DNA of 64,000 nt. Source: Agapetus fuscipes. Its lineage: Eukaryota > Arthropoda > Insecta > Trichoptera > Glossosomatidae. The stretch spans positions 5,580,001 through 5,644,000 of the forward strand of contig OX637338.1 in the NCBI GenBank assembly GCA_951799405.1. The letters are read 5' to 3'. The notes under the pieces were generated by a model. It saw nothing but the letters and a program-made list of their open reading frames with translations, ran no database searches and was not told the origin of the DNA. The position numbers were made by a program, and so were the translations under genes. Below are positions 31,825 to 43,503 of the stretch, piece by piece (position 1 is the stretch's first letter; every line of letters starts with the position of its first letter).

Positions 31825-31920
31825 TCGGAGAGGGCCCTTGAGGTGTGACACACACAAAAACGGCGCTCTCTTATCATGTGTAATTTAAAACAAATAAGCC
31901 TGACATATATATATATATAT
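30262..31920 (+). mobile_element. L2-like LINE (L2a), 5'-truncated
   Basis: Begins right after the TTA-repeat tail of the previous LINE and ends with an AT-repeat tail (31904-31920). The 3' UTR has TTGAGGTGTGACACACACAA and ACGGCGCTCTCTTATC, the tail shared with SINE-B. Two more copies: 43797-44072 (+) and 59459-60310 (-). Confidence 0.9.
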
Positions 31921-32834
31921 CGACAAAAAAGATTGATCTTAAATGAAGGCTCAAAAAATGAAAACTAAATTAAGAAATATTTTTTTAGTAGGGACCTAAG
32001 TAGATTTATTTTTTGAGAACTAAAAGCAAAACTCTACAATCATGAAACTTACAAGTAGATAAAAGGAATCAAGTTAAATAGACAAATAAACAAGTAAAAA
32101 AACCTACATAGAAATTTCAAGCAAGAAAAATCCTTCTGCTACTCCTATTATCATCTATATAAATAAAAGTATCGATTTATTCTTTAAATCTTAATTTCAA
32201 GTTGGTGATATATTACAAAATTAAAAAAATGGAGTTTAGAGAAAAATAAAAATAAAACCATGGGGGCACATGCCATAAATAAATATATTATTTATTATCT
32301 GTAATAGTACATACCTACCAAATTTATTTATGAACGATTAACCATCCATCAAACATGCAATAATACAAACCACCAAAAATCTAATAAAAAAATACCATCA
32401 AAAGCAAACCTAGCTTTTTTCATCCCTTGTATATTTGTAACCTGATATCGTTTTTTTTTTATTCACGCTTGCAATAAAATATTTTAAGCCCCAAACTGTG
32501 AAATTGTGATTAGGGAGCAGCTGACTTGGTTTCGAATCCTCTTCTAGGCTTGCCATACAAATACACGTCCATATTTTTTATCACCGTTTATATGAAATAC
32601 CGCAGCTGCTTGTATGGGAGTGATAAATGATAGCACCCCAGACGTATTCATACAGAAAATAACAATATTTTATATTTAAATAATGCAATCAAGTTCATAT
32701 ATATATTTTTTTACATACTAAACACCTTTTTGACTGATTTGGACAACAACATAATGTATTTATTACATAAGTTTTAACACGAGATGCATAGATTTCCAGC
32801 ATTCAAGAAAAACCGTTTTTCCCAGTAATCTCAC
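31921..32834. other. Unassigned AT-rich interval
   Basis: No gene or family recognised over about 900 bp. Confidence 0.4.
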
Positions 32835-33060
32835 TAATAGGTTGGCATTGCTGTGAAAACTTGGTTTACTTTTACTTCTGCCACTCAGGTTTCAGGAAAA
32901 GGCGGCATGAGTTACAAAGTTTATGTTCATGTGAGGTTTGGTGTATTTTATATGTACACATGTGTAAGCGTGAACTTAAGTGTGCCTTCTTGTGGGTATG
33001 CATTAAATATGAACCTTAAATGTCACACATTTTATACTTTCTTTACAATTTTAGATGTAG
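32835..33060 (+). mobile_element. SINE-C copy, diverged
   Basis: AATAGGTTGGCATTGCTGTG, CACTCAGGTTTCAGGAAAAG, TTATGTTCATGTGAGGTTTG, ACATGTGTAAGCGTGAACTT and GCATTAAATATGAACCTTAA in family order. Confidence 0.75.
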
Positions 33061-33486
33061 ATTTATACTGTCGGAATGTAAAGGAAAAAAAAATTGTCAG
33101 AGCACGAAAAATAAACAAGTAGGTATCTACACAATTTAATTCAAATTCGTATCCCACGAAAATAAATATTTTTGTAAAAATATAACACATTTAAGTTCTA
33201 TGAAGGTTTTTTATTCGTATTTTATCAAAGACTGGGAACAATAATCATCCTCCACATTTTATTGCATTCTATTTTAATAACACTTTAAAATTCAACTCTC
33301 AATCCTTTTTTTGTCACATGCATTTTCTTTAAAACAAAAAAAAATGAAGCAGGGCGCTGAGAGACTTCTAACTCCAAGCAAATGGTTGTGTGCGCCGTCT
33401 AATGGATTACATACGTTTTATTTCGTTCACATCAACAGTCCTTTACAATCGCGACCAATAAAACTGCATACACAGTCTACCAGCAG
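33061..33486. other. Unassigned interval
   Basis: No repeat or gene recognised. Confidence 0.35.
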
Positions 33487-33608
33487 CCAAGTATAAAACT
33501 TCACTTTAAACTCAACCGAAGAGTTTAATAAATAAAAGTGTTGAATCAAAAACAGTGCCTCTTTCGAGCGTTTTAGTTTTAGTCTATTTTTTAAAGTAAT
33601 ATACTTGG
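33487..33608. mobile_element. MITE-E copy
   Basis: CCAAGTATAAAACTTCAC at the left, ATATACTTGG at the right; the core CAGTGCCTCTTTCGAGCGTT then TTAGTTTTAGTC. Confidence 0.72.
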
Positions 33609-33906
33609 TGTCTCCCATCTCCTCTATACTTCTGCCTCCCTGATCCTGATACGTATGACAATCCTTTCTCTACTGTCCCACGTACGCTATCTCCCCTCAC
33701 GCTGCATGATGTTTTCCTTGAAGCACTCAACACCACAACATTTCACACTCTTTTGTCGTCAACTATCTCCTCGTAAATTCTGCAGTCCTGCTGCCATACA
33801 GCCTGGTTAAAATGATACTATGTTTAAAAAATATTTTATCAATTTTCAAATCCTACCACATTCGTTCCTTACATTATTTGTTAATTTTATATTCTATCTA
33901 TAATTT

Positions 33907-34042
33907 ATCTATAATCTAAGTTGCAAAGATATGTTAACATTTAAAGCTCATATCAAATGCATGCCCACAAACAAACACATGTGAATCATTTTTTACAGTG
34001 CCTATGGGTGCTCAGCCTCATGCCAACCTATAAGTCAAGGAA
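33907..34042 (-). mobile_element. SINE-C copy with internal deletion
   Basis: The tail half (CTATAATCTAAGTTGCAAAG, TTAAAGCTCATATCAAATGC) joins directly to the head half (ATCATTTTTTACAGTG, CCTATAAGTCAAGGAATT); about 110 bases of core are missing. Confidence 0.75.
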
Positions 34043-34495
34043 TTGTTCAAAGTAAATCCCCAAACACTTTTTAGATAAAACATGAAATATTTTGAGCTAT
34101 TATTTTTTTAAATGTTTTTTAAAAATAACTATTGAAAACGTACTGTCTCCTCATACTTTGAGGATACAATATACCTAAATATACGCACTGACTATATTTG
34201 ATAATAATCTTTTTTGAACGAATGCATTAAAAAATATTTTTCACTCCGTAAACGTACAAACCTTAAAAAAAACTTTCGTAAGAAGAACATCATGCTTTTT
34301 CCTATACCATCTGGGCATGTGGAATATTTTTTTTCACAAGTAAGGAAGGTAGCCTTACGCAGCAACAGGTTCATTTTTGTTGTTGTTTGTAATCCGATCC
34401 ACATTAAAGTTAGCACGTTGATTCAAATAACATTCACGACCACTTCAAGAAAAGTTCCTTAGTCTCAACAACTACCGGTCTATTGTCGATCATCT
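34043..34495. other. Unassigned interval
   Basis: Overlapping frames on both strands (34192-34462) are not credible genes. Confidence 0.35.
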
Positions 34496-34910
34496 GTTAC
34501 TGTAACTGTAATTGTAACTCTGTCGTTATTCTGCTAGGGGTGGCCAGAGCCTCTGCAGAGTTGCCTCCATCCTTGCATACCTGCTTCAATTCATTCATAT
34601 CCATCACCTTTTTCATACATTTCCTTCTCTTACATTCGCTTTAAATATCCAATTCTGTACCAATTTCACCAATCTGATCCAGCCATACTTTTCCGATCTT
34701 CCCTTTCCTCTTTTCCCTTCCACATTTTCTTTGAATAGGCACTTTGAAAGTCTTTCATCATCCATTCTTTCTGCATGTACAAACCATCTCATCACATTAT
34801 TTTGTACCTTTACTTTCAAATCCTCTTTCAACTTGCATTTGCCAGTCGCCCATTCATTCTTAACTGTATCTCTTAGAGTTTTTCCTGTCAATATCGTCAA
34901 TGTCAATCTC
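34496..34910 (-). pseudogene. RTE-like LINE C-terminal remnant
   Basis: On the minus strand: LTGKTLRDTVKNEWATGKCK, VKVQNNVMRWFVHAERMDDE, EGKRGKGRSEKYGWI, then a 3' end with GCAGAGGCTCTGGCCACCCC and a tail of TACAGTTACAG-like repeats (34496-34520 as complement). It follows the 10200-10556 protein with changes and frameshifts. Not functional. Confidence 0.8.
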
Positions 34911-35870
34911 GAAGCTACAAGCACTCTAGCCAAACCCAACAAAATTACGACTAAGCCACAGTAAGGCCCGGTATTTTCAACGTTAGCATTTGTGTGGTTA
35001 AACTTATAAAAAAAACTACCCACACGTTTCAAATAAGTGCGTCCTTTTCACTCAGTATAAAGTCGCTATGCTTACTTTGCTTAAGAGATTAAAGCTAGTT
35101 ATGAAGCAACAATAAAAACAGAGCGTCCCATATTAGTTGTGGCTTGGCACGTTTCAGTGACAGCACCAAATAAGCCTCCGCACATTCCGTCTCGCAGCGT
35201 GTCTCCACTTGGTCCGGTGATGTATGAATTGAATACACAAATGCATCATAATAGTGCAACGCGGTGTAGACAGAAAAGGAGCAAGACGCGCAGAAATCGT
35301 GGCAAGCCAGAACTCTTGCCTACACGTGTATAATATGCTCTGCCAAGAGACACGGCAATGCAAATGCTATCTCACATGTGAGGCACTCTTATATATCAGC
35401 ACTTAGCATTGCTGCATTATGGCATTGTTACTTTTTACGGGTTCAATTTAATAAAAACTTCAGTTGATCTATGTCATACAATTTATTTTAAGATTCCGTT
35501 CACAGAGCTAACTTTGTAAGTGTATCGCTCGACAGCTCCGATACAAGTCTTACGCTATAGATAGCTTTCCGGCTAGCCACGCTGTGACTTCAAAATGACG
35601 TAAATGGATCCGACAGTCTTCAGGGCCCAACGGTTCACTCCATAGATCCGAAGATCCATCGACGTCACATCCGTCTAAATAAAAAACATTCCCTTTTTTA
35701 CCGGAAATCGAAAAGGCACGAATTTTAAAGAGTTATAGTTTAAAAACTAAGCCAGATATTATTTTTCTAAAAACGCTGATGCATTTTTTTAAATGTAGTC
35801 AATCATTTTATGAAATAAGTAAAAATGTGCAATTACCCAATTGATGTTTTTAAGATAAATCTAAGCTATA
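34911..35870. other. Unassigned interval, moderately GC-rich in part
   Basis: 35140-35340 and 35500-35690 are less AT-rich, with open frames on both strands at 35139-35363 that resemble nothing known. No splice structure can be argued. Confidence 0.35.
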
Positions 35871-36070
35871 TACCGGCGAGGTTTACTCAGCCTTTACAAG
35901 AAAATGAGTACCAGTCCCCTCGGGAGCTGGGAAATTCCCACTTCAACTGAAGTGGTTGGCGTAAGGCCGGCCCCCTTACCTGTAAAAATAAATAGGTTCA
36001 ACTCGCCACATGCGACCCCTTCGGGAATAACGCGGCAAGAAGTTACACTATATGTGTAGCTTAGTTGCGT
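35871..36070 (+). mobile_element. SINE-A body and tail
   Basis: TACCGGCGAGGTTTACTCAG, AATGAGTACCAGTCCCCTCG, GAAGTGGTTGGCGTAAGGCC, TGTAAAAATAAATAGGTTCA, then TATATGTGTAGCTTAGTTGC. The head is missing; the body is close to consensus. Confidence 0.87.
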
Positions 36071-36839
36071 TTTATATGCATAATCCACCGCCAAGATTGA
36101 ATTTTCCATGATCTGTGAATGAAATATTTGTGAATGACACTGAACGTTCTTTAACAGACTTAGACTAAACAATCGTTCTGTTATTCAAAATGCTAAGCAA
36201 TAGATTTGTTATTTTGTTTTTGGTCCATTTACATTTTGCTCTTATTGTAAAAATGAAGACAAAAATAGACCATCTACAATGACAATGTTATTCATAGTCG
36301 GTCATACTCACAGGGAAAACATGAATTCACTTTTTTCGAAAAAATGCAGCCAAATAATACGGCAATTGAGCATGATTTGAATTTCAATTGTACCTTCATT
36401 TTCATATGATGATTTTTTCATCGTGATGTCTAAATCCAAAAATGAATGTTAATCGACTTTTCTTTGTTATTTCAAGGACGACATGAAATGATAGAATTTA
36501 AGTAGGTGTACTAGTTTTCAAAGTCACATGTGCTAATCTGGTTTTCGGGCTTTTGTCCTATGTGCTATTTCCATAAAGTGGATGTGTTTTGGCAAACCGC
36601 AGACGTTCAGGCAGACCTAATGTCTCCGTAACGAGACCCAAACAAACAAATACCTGCATACATAACAACCAATATACATAATAATAAGCTCACGCCCGAA
36701 ACGACGTATTATTTTAAGATCTGCGAGCAAATACCGCATCTATCTTTGCACAGCGAAATTGTTATGTCTGCAACATTGAATATATTTCTCGAGATTCAAA
36801 AATATACGGGTGTAGGTACCCAGAACAGCATTAACCTCT
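36071..36839. other. Unassigned AT-rich interval
   Basis: No gene or repeat recognised. Confidence 0.4.
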
Positions 36840-37264
36840 CTGGGGGCCCTGGCGCAGAGAAAAGCTTGGGGCCCCCCATTATCCTCCCTCCCCCCCTTAA
36901 AAAAATCATCCCATAACCTTTATTTTCACAAAGCAAAAGATGGACTATCTAAAATAAAAATTTAATGTTTGAATCAAAAAAGGCGCTAAATCGGTAAAAA
37001 GTTGCACATACAGTGCTAATAGACACTTTGCTAGAAATTTTCAAGGCCTATTCAGGTCAGTTCGAACCCTCAAAGGTCCCCTTTAAGATTTTTTCTTTCT
37101 TAACAAAAGGTCTTTGTTTGTACGAAATATTGCTTTTTGAGACCAAAGTGTTCAAAATCAGTCCATAATATAATTTTTCAGTATTTTTTTAAACTGTTTG
37201 GGAGCCCTCTAGGCGCAGGCATCCTGGTTCGGTCGCACCACTCGAACCGCCCTTAATCCGGGCC
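36840..37264 (-). mobile_element. DNA-transposon remnant, D family (copy 2)
   Basis: Inverted relative to 10780-11343: ends with CTCGAACCGCCCTTAATCCG and carries TCCTGGTTCGGTCGCACCAC; the far end has GGGGGCCCTGGCGCAGAG. Middle sequence is diverged. Confidence 0.5.
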
Positions 37265-37920
37265 TCGCCGAGTAGGTACCTTACAAAGTATAAAATCTCA
37301 AAAAGTTTCCTGCATTTTAATGGCAGACACTTAAAAAAAAGTACACTGTTGTAATTAAAAGAGCATTTTTAAAGTCGTTCCTTTAAACGAAGTCGACTGC
37401 TTAAAATTGTATTATATTTTTCATAAGCGCTTAGGTTTTTTTTTTTTTTTTCCAACTCGGCGACAGAGTTGTATGAAAAAAGTATTTCATTTCATTTTAT
37501 GTGCTTTAAGTTTTTTTTAAACATTTTGTCCAGTTTAATGTCTCGTCTTTTATGTACCTGAAAATAATTTAAGTTTAACATGATACTTACTCCTTACTTT
37601 GCTGTATAATATTCATTTTAAGTTCATACATTTTTATACTATTTTTTATGATAAGTCAAGACAAAGAAAAATTCATACTCCGTGTAGATATATTTTTATA
37701 ATAATTTGTGAATTTCAAGAAGGTTCTTCGTTAATGTGATGGTATGTAATTATTTCATTTTGTGACAAAAGTTTTTTCCTACAAACTTTTAATTATACAA
37801 GAAAATTAAAATTTTTGTCGCATTTATTTCTCTGCCAAAATTATTTTTTTAACTACGTAGGATGTGCTATCACCTACCCACATTATAATAATTTGCCTCT
37901 ACAACTCCTCTCTTGCATTC
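37265..37920. other. Unassigned interval
   Basis: Includes a T-run at 37438-37451 and no recognised element. Confidence 0.4.
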
Positions 37921-38205
37921 CATTGAGTGCTTGCATTCTATGCCGAGATTTTGGGTTCCAATCCCACCCACAGTGTCAGAAGTCAGTGTTTCGGCGTTTA
38001 TTTCCACCCCTAAAGCCTTAATCAGCCTTGAGACTGCATGAAATGAGAACCAACCTCATGGGGAGCTGGAAAACCCTCACTTCAAATGAAGTGGTTGACG
38101 TAAGGCAGGCCCCCTTACCTGGAAACGTAAATAAGCTCACTCGCTACATGCGACTTCTTCAGGGAAAACTTGACAAGAAGTTACACTATACGTGTAGCTT
38201 AGTAA
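37921..38205 (+). mobile_element. SINE-A copy with degraded head
   Basis: GAGTGCTTGCATTCTATGCC and B box GGGTTCCAATCCCACCC mark the tRNA-like head; the body AGTGTTTCGGCGTTTATTTC, GAAGTGGTTGACGTAAGGC and tail TATACGTGTAGCTTAGTAAC follow. The A box region is degraded. Confidence 0.82.
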
Positions 38206-38429
38206 CGTTGCATATTTTTTTATTTTTTTTACTCTATTTAATGTAAGTTTTTTTTTCCTAACTAACAAGAACGTTCAATTTTAGTTTTGATTTCAACCCA
38301 TCTGATGAATAACTCCGTTTAAGTTTCGTCTCAGACAGGATTGATTCAGTTATCTCATTTTCCAGGTAATACAATAAAAAAATAAACGTTTTCTCAGTAC
38401 TTGAGTGAGTAAAAACTAAGTACCTGTGC

Positions 38430-38583
38430 GCATATAATAAAACATTGCGTTTATACTCAAACTTTGCGTAAATAAAACGATGTGTGAAAGTTACGACAGC
38501 GCCATAAATGAGTGTTTTAGTTTTCATACATTGTTTCCGTTTACTCAGCGGTTGAGTGTATGCAAAATGTTTTGCACTTGGGG
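38430..38583. mobile_element. MITE-E copy
   Basis: AATAAAACATTGCGTTTATA then CTCAAAC at left; GAGTGTTTTAGTTTTCATAC and GCAAAATGTTTTGCACTTGG at right. Confidence 0.6.
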
Positions 38584-39355
38584 TCCTGCTATGCGACGGC
38601 TCAAGTAATTTACTTTAATTATGCAACTCGTTTTTACAAAATAACGCCTCTCCGCTACTGTCTGTAACCGTTTCGGTTTAATTTTCATTAAGAGCTTAAC
38701 GGATTAAACAAATCGACATCACGAAATTAAATTATGCTCTCCCTGCCTAGGCCTACCGCAGCGACTGAATAAAGTCTGTGGTTGAAATTTGTCTGCGAAT
38801 ATCCATGAATAGATATACTTGTCATCATCGTCACAACAAACTGGGGTGGATGGTGGCCTCCTGATCAACCGCAGCCACCTCTGACTATCCAACACCTTCC
38901 ACCTTAAATCTTATGACAGTCCTTACAGCCATCTTAAGAGGAAACCTCAAGGGCTACAGAATTGAAAAATAGGTATTTGTAAAATCTGTTGCTGTCTCGC
39001 ATTGCCCGCACAATCGAGCTATCGATGTGTGAGTGAGGCTGTCAATGTATGCGAACCACGCTGCCCCTCCCCCCTCCCCTCGCCAAGTACCCGCGCCCGC
39101 CTGCGCCTGTCTGCGCCGCCCCGCCCGCTGGCCCCATACTTCACATCTTGCTTCCATGTAGATTGTAGATTGAAGGCCTTACAAACAAATTTGTATGAAA
39201 ATAATAAGTTTGTATAGAGACTACCATTTTTTTTTGTTTTTCTGGAAAAATAATAATTGATTATTATAGGTATTATTGTAATGTGAAAAATTGCAATGCA
39301 TCGTTTTTTGTTTAACCAATGGTGTTCCGAGATATTCGCAAACGATTGCTTTTTA
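38584..39355. other. Unassigned interval with a C-rich patch
   Basis: 39060-39130 is strongly C-rich (CCCCTCCCCCCTCCCCTCGC). Open frames on both strands there reflect composition. It could be a host promoter-proximal patch, but nothing supports a gene. Confidence 0.35.
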
Positions 39356-39487
39356 CTTTCTTGCTATAGCCGAAGGCTATAAAGAAAGTTATGATTTGGT
39401 GTAAAAAAAAAATTTCGAGGTTTTCACGGAAATGAGTTGTCCTGGTGCAGGACATGCCAAAAAACACTATCTTTCAAAAACGTCCGT

Positions 39488-39556
39488 CTGTATGTATGTA
39501 TGTATGTATGTATGTATGTATGTATGTATGTATGTATGTATGTATGTGTGTGTGTC
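39488..39556 (+). repeat. GTAT microsatellite
   Basis: About 15 tandem TATG units ending in TGTGTGTGTG. Unit 2 has only four units at the same place (42181-42208). Confidence 0.95.
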
Positions 39557-40606
39557 ACTTTCCAAAGTATAAGACCTAGAGATACCAAATTTTGGCTACA
39601 TCAACTTTTTTGGACATGTATTAAGTATGAATAACATGGCATTACACCAACTTGAAAATTCAAGATGGCTGCCATACAAAAAAAACATAAAATTGCACTT
39701 TTCTCAAAAACGGCTCCAAGAATTTTTTTTAAATTTTCAGAGTTGCCATTTATTAGTTTTTAACTTAATAAATTAGTTATGGCAATACTCTTACTAATCT
39801 GTGTCTATGGGCTGCCATATGAAAAAAACAAACGATTGTGATTTTCTCGACAGTTAAGGGGTCAACAAAAATATAATGTTCTACAATATTACGGACAACA
39901 TAAATTTCTACAAATTTACAAAAAAAATTTTTTGAAAAAATAAATATAAAGCACCGTTTACACGACCTGAAATTTTAAATCGAAAATATTACAAAAACCT
40001 ATTAAAATGCAAGATATTTGAATTTGTTTTAGATTTGATAGAAAGAACAAGCTTATCACTTTAATTCGTAATCATTTTTTTTTTACTTTTTTGAAAATTC
40101 AAGAAGGCTTCCGAAGAGCTGAAAATTTAAAATGCGATTTTCTCAAAAACGGCTCCGACGATTTTTCTGAAATTTTTTGTGAATCCATTTATATAATAGT
40201 GCTATCTAATAATTATAATCATTTCTTCATCATAATCTCGATTTAGGGAGTTGCCATATAAAAGAAAAAAATAATGGAAAAATTCTCGGCAGTTAGAGGG
40301 TTAATAAAAAAATAATGTAGTACAAATGTAAAATAATAATAATAACCTATATATTGCCATCATTATTTTTTCCAAAAAGTGAATCAAAAGTATAGCCGCC
40401 ATACAGAGTGAAAATTTTCCATACAAAATGTATTAGCAATTTTCTTGGTAGTCAAAGGGTTAAAAATAGATAAATGGCTGCGATTCTTAAAATTTTATAA
40501 ATACCAATAATAATCAGTCGTTACTTTTTCAAAATATAACTAAAAAGTTTACCCACCATACAAAGTACTAGTTTGCATACAAAAGGGTTCAATGACCATC
40601 TATAAT

Positions 40607-40805
40607 AATCTAGAATATAAGTTGCAATGAAATATAAACATTCAAAACTAATATGAAATGCATGCCCACAAACAGGTATGTGTAAGTTCGCGCTAACGAA
40701 TGCTGAATTTGTACTTACAAATTAAACATAAAACTTGCAACTCTTGCCGACCTTCCTTGAAACAGGGGTGACATTGACAAAGTGAATTATTTTTTACACT
40801 TTGGG
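40607..40805 (-). mobile_element. SINE-C copy within G repeat unit 1
   Basis: AATAATCTAGAATATAAGTT, CAAACAGGTATGTGTAAGTT, CCTTGAAACAGGGGTGACAT. Its counterpart at 43245-43468 keeps 24 more bases of body, so the two have diverged since duplication. Confidence 0.82.
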
Positions 40806-40843
40806 AGGACTGAGAAATGCGAGAAAATTGAGATAAAGACTGA

Positions 40844-41755
40844 ATGAAAAAAGAGTGGAGGTCTATAATAATCTATAATCTATAATCTAAGTTGCAAGGA
40901 TATATTCATTTAAAGCTCTCAGATGTATGCCCACAAACCAACAAGTGTAGTTCGCGCTTACAAATGCTGAAAGTGTACTTACAAATAAAATCCAAACCTC
41001 AAATGAACATAAGCCCCACAACTTTTGCCGACCTTCCCTGAAACAGGGGTGACATTGGCAAAGTGAACCATTTTTTACAGTATGGGTGGTCAGCCTCATA
41101 CCAACCTATAAGTCAAGGAATGGAGGTCGTGAAAGAATTTGATTATCTGGGAAGCAAATTTGAGTCGAATGCGAAATTGACGAAATAATTGGAAAAGCGC
41201 GCTAGTAGAGGAAGAAGTGTAATGGAAACGATTGGAAGAATTGCAAGAAATAGGAAACTTACGAAGAATATGAGATCGGCGGTCCACAATGGCATATTGG
41301 TTGGTGGAAGTGAGGCTTAATGAATGTGAGCTGAGTAAAGTATGTAAGTACGGTTGAAATGGCTTACCTGAGAGCAATGGCTGGAAAGACACTGAGTGAT
41401 AGAGTACGTAATGCTTGAGTGATGAACGAGTGTGGTATAAAAGAGAATATGAGAATGAAAGTACAAAAAAGTACAATGAGATGGTTCAGACATCTTGAAA
41501 GAAAGGATGATGAACAACTAACGAAGAAAGTGTACAAAGGAAATGTCAGAGGAAAGCGCAGAAGGGGAAGGCTGAGGAAAGAATGGTTAGACCAAATAGG
41601 TGAGATTGCGAAATAATGGATTCTGCAGAGTGAGAATAAGAGAAGAGTATGTATGAAAAAGGTGATGACAGCAAAAAGTGGAGGCGCATCTGCGGAGGTA
41701 CCGGCCACCCCTAATGAAACGGTGGCAGGATACAGTACAGTACAGTACTGAGGTC
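40844..41755 (+). pseudogene. RTE-like LINE remnant interrupted by SINE-C
   Basis: Coding words LNEKRVE (to 40863) and, after the SINE, EVVKEFDYLGSKFESNAKLT, then MKVQKSTMRWFRHLERKDDE and RKRRRGRLRKEWLDQI, with stops and frameshifts. It ends CGGCCACCCCTAATGAAACG and an ACAGT-repeat tail (41735-41750). The terminal motifs match the intact frame at 8880-10556. Confidence 0.85.
40864..41120 (-). mobile_element. SINE-C with clear target duplication
   Basis: TGGAGGTC at 40856-40863 and 41121-41128 flanks a 257-bp element that runs from a TATAATAATCTATAATC tail to TATAAGTCAAGGAA. The same word splits and restores the RTE coding sequence. This defines both ends of the family and shows insertion by a duplicating mechanism. 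Confidence 0.93.
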
Positions 41756-41985
41756 AGCTTCATACCAACCTATGAGTCGAGGATCTTTCTTGTGTAATTG
41801 GTACTTTTTCAAATAAATCAACAAAATATTTATATTCATTTAAGTATTTATATGCCTATATCCATATTGTACGAGTATGCAGGTACACACCGCGGTGGAA
41901 TAAAATTGATTTATTATTGATATATTACATTTTTATTGAAACGGCATAAGCTGGTAGATGATTCTAGCTTTACATACGTCATACA
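41727..41985 (+). repeat. Duplicated 3' segment, unit 1
   Basis: From GGATACAGTACAGTACAG through CCAACCTATGAGTCGAGG, ACGAGTATGCAGGTACACAC and CATAAGCTGGTAGATGA; repeated at 43504-43800. Confidence 0.82.
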
Positions 41986-42048
41986 GTGGGTAAATTTTTG
42001 CAAGAAAGTCGAGTACAGATTCTGTGCAATTTATTTACTTTCTTGTTA

Positions 42049-43500
42049 CTTTCTTGCTATAGCCGAAGACTATAAAAGAAAGTTATGATTTGGTGTGAAA
42101 AAAAATTTCGATGTTTTCACGGAAATGAGTTGTCCTGGTGCAGGACATGCCAAAAAACACTATCTTTCAAAAACGTCCGTCTGTATGTATGTATGTATGT
42201 GTGTGTGTCACTTTCCAAAGTATAAGACCTAGAGATACCAAATTTTGGCTAAATCAACTTTTTTGGACATGTATTAAGTATGAGTAACATGGCATTACAC
42301 CAACTTGAAAATTCAAGATGGCTGCTATACAAAAAAAACATAAAATTGCACTTTTCTCAAAAACGGCTCCAAGAATTTTTCTTAAATTTTCAGAGTTGCC
42401 ATAATTTAATTTTTAACTAAATAAATTAGTTATGACAACACTCTAACTAATCATTGTCTATGGGCTGCCATATGAAAAAAACAAACGATTGTGATTTTCT
42501 CGAAAGTAAGGGGTCAACAAAAATATAATGTTCTACAATATTATGGACAACATAAATTTCTACAAATTAACAAAAAAAAATTTGAAAAAATAAATATAAA
42601 GCACCGTTTACACGACCTGAAATTTTAAATCGAAAATATTACAAAAACCTATTAAAATGCAAGATATTTAAATTTGTTTTAAGTTTGATAGAAAGAACAA
42701 GCTTATTACTTTAATTCGTTATCATTTTTTTTTTACTTTATTGAAAATTCAAGATGGCTTCCGAAGAGCTGAAAATTTAAAATGCGATTTTCTCAAAAAC
42801 GGCTCCGACGATTTTTCTTAAAAAATTTTTGAATCCATTTATATAATAGTGCTATCTAATAATTATAATCATTTCTTCATCATAATCTCGGTTTAGGGAG
42901 TTGCCATATAAAAGAAAAAAATAATGGAAAAATTCTCGGCAGTTAGAGGGTTAATAAAAAAATAATGTTAGCCAAATGTAAAACAATAATAATAACCTAT
43001 ATATTGCCATCATTATTTTTTCCAAAAAGTGAATCAAAAGTATAGCCGCCATACAAAGTGAAAATTTTCCATACAAAATGTATTAGCAATTTTCTTGGTA
43101 GCAAAGGGTTAAAAATAGATAAAAGGCTCCGATTCTTAAAATTTTATAAATACCAATAATAATCAGTCGTTACTTTTTCAAAATAAAACTAAAAAGTTTA
43201 CCCACCATCTAAAGTCCTAGTTTGCATACAGAAGGGTTCAATGGCCATCTATAATAATCTAGAATATCAGTTGCAATGAAATATAAACATTCAAAACTAA
43301 TATGAAATGCATGCCCACAAACAGGTACGTGTAAGTTCACGCTTACGAATGCTGAATTTGTACTTACAAATTAAAACCAAATCTCAAATGAACATAAAAC
43401 CTGCAACTCTTGCCGACCTTCCTTGAAACAGGGGTGACATTAACAAAGTGAATTATTTTTTACACTTTGGGAGGACTGAGAAATGCGAGAAAATTGAGAT
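42049..43500 (+). repeat. G repeat, unit 2
   Basis: Parallel to 39356-40845: hairpin CTTTCTTGCTATAGCC, GTCCTGGTGCAGGAC, shorter GTAT run, CAAAAACGGCTCC words, SINE-C and ATGCGAGAAAATTGAGATA. Then it passes straight to TACAGGATACAGTACAG, skipping the RTE body present in unit 1. Confidence 0.85.
43245..43468 (-). mobile_element. SINE-C copy within G repeat unit 2
   Basis: AATAATCTAGAATATCAGTT, CAAACAGGTACGTGTAAGTT, AAAACCAAATCTCAAATG, CCTTGAAACAGGGGTGACAT. Confidence 0.82.
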
Positions 43501-43503
43501 ATA

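Larger units (their letters stand above)
39356..40845 (+). repeat. G repeat, unit 1 of a tandem duplication
   Basis: Begins with the hairpin CTTTCTTGCTATAGCC, then GAGTTGTCCTGGTGCAGGAC, AAACACTATCTTTCAAAAAC, a GTAT microsatellite, several CTCAAAAACGGCTCC words, and ends with a SINE-C copy and ATGCGAGAAAATTGAGATA. The same order recurs at 42049-43500 with few differences. No coding; the class of the repeat is unknown. Confidence 0.85.

Noticed and set aside
39002..39217. Open frames on both strands in the C-rich patch
   Set aside because: Open because of biased composition; no motif, no neighbours.
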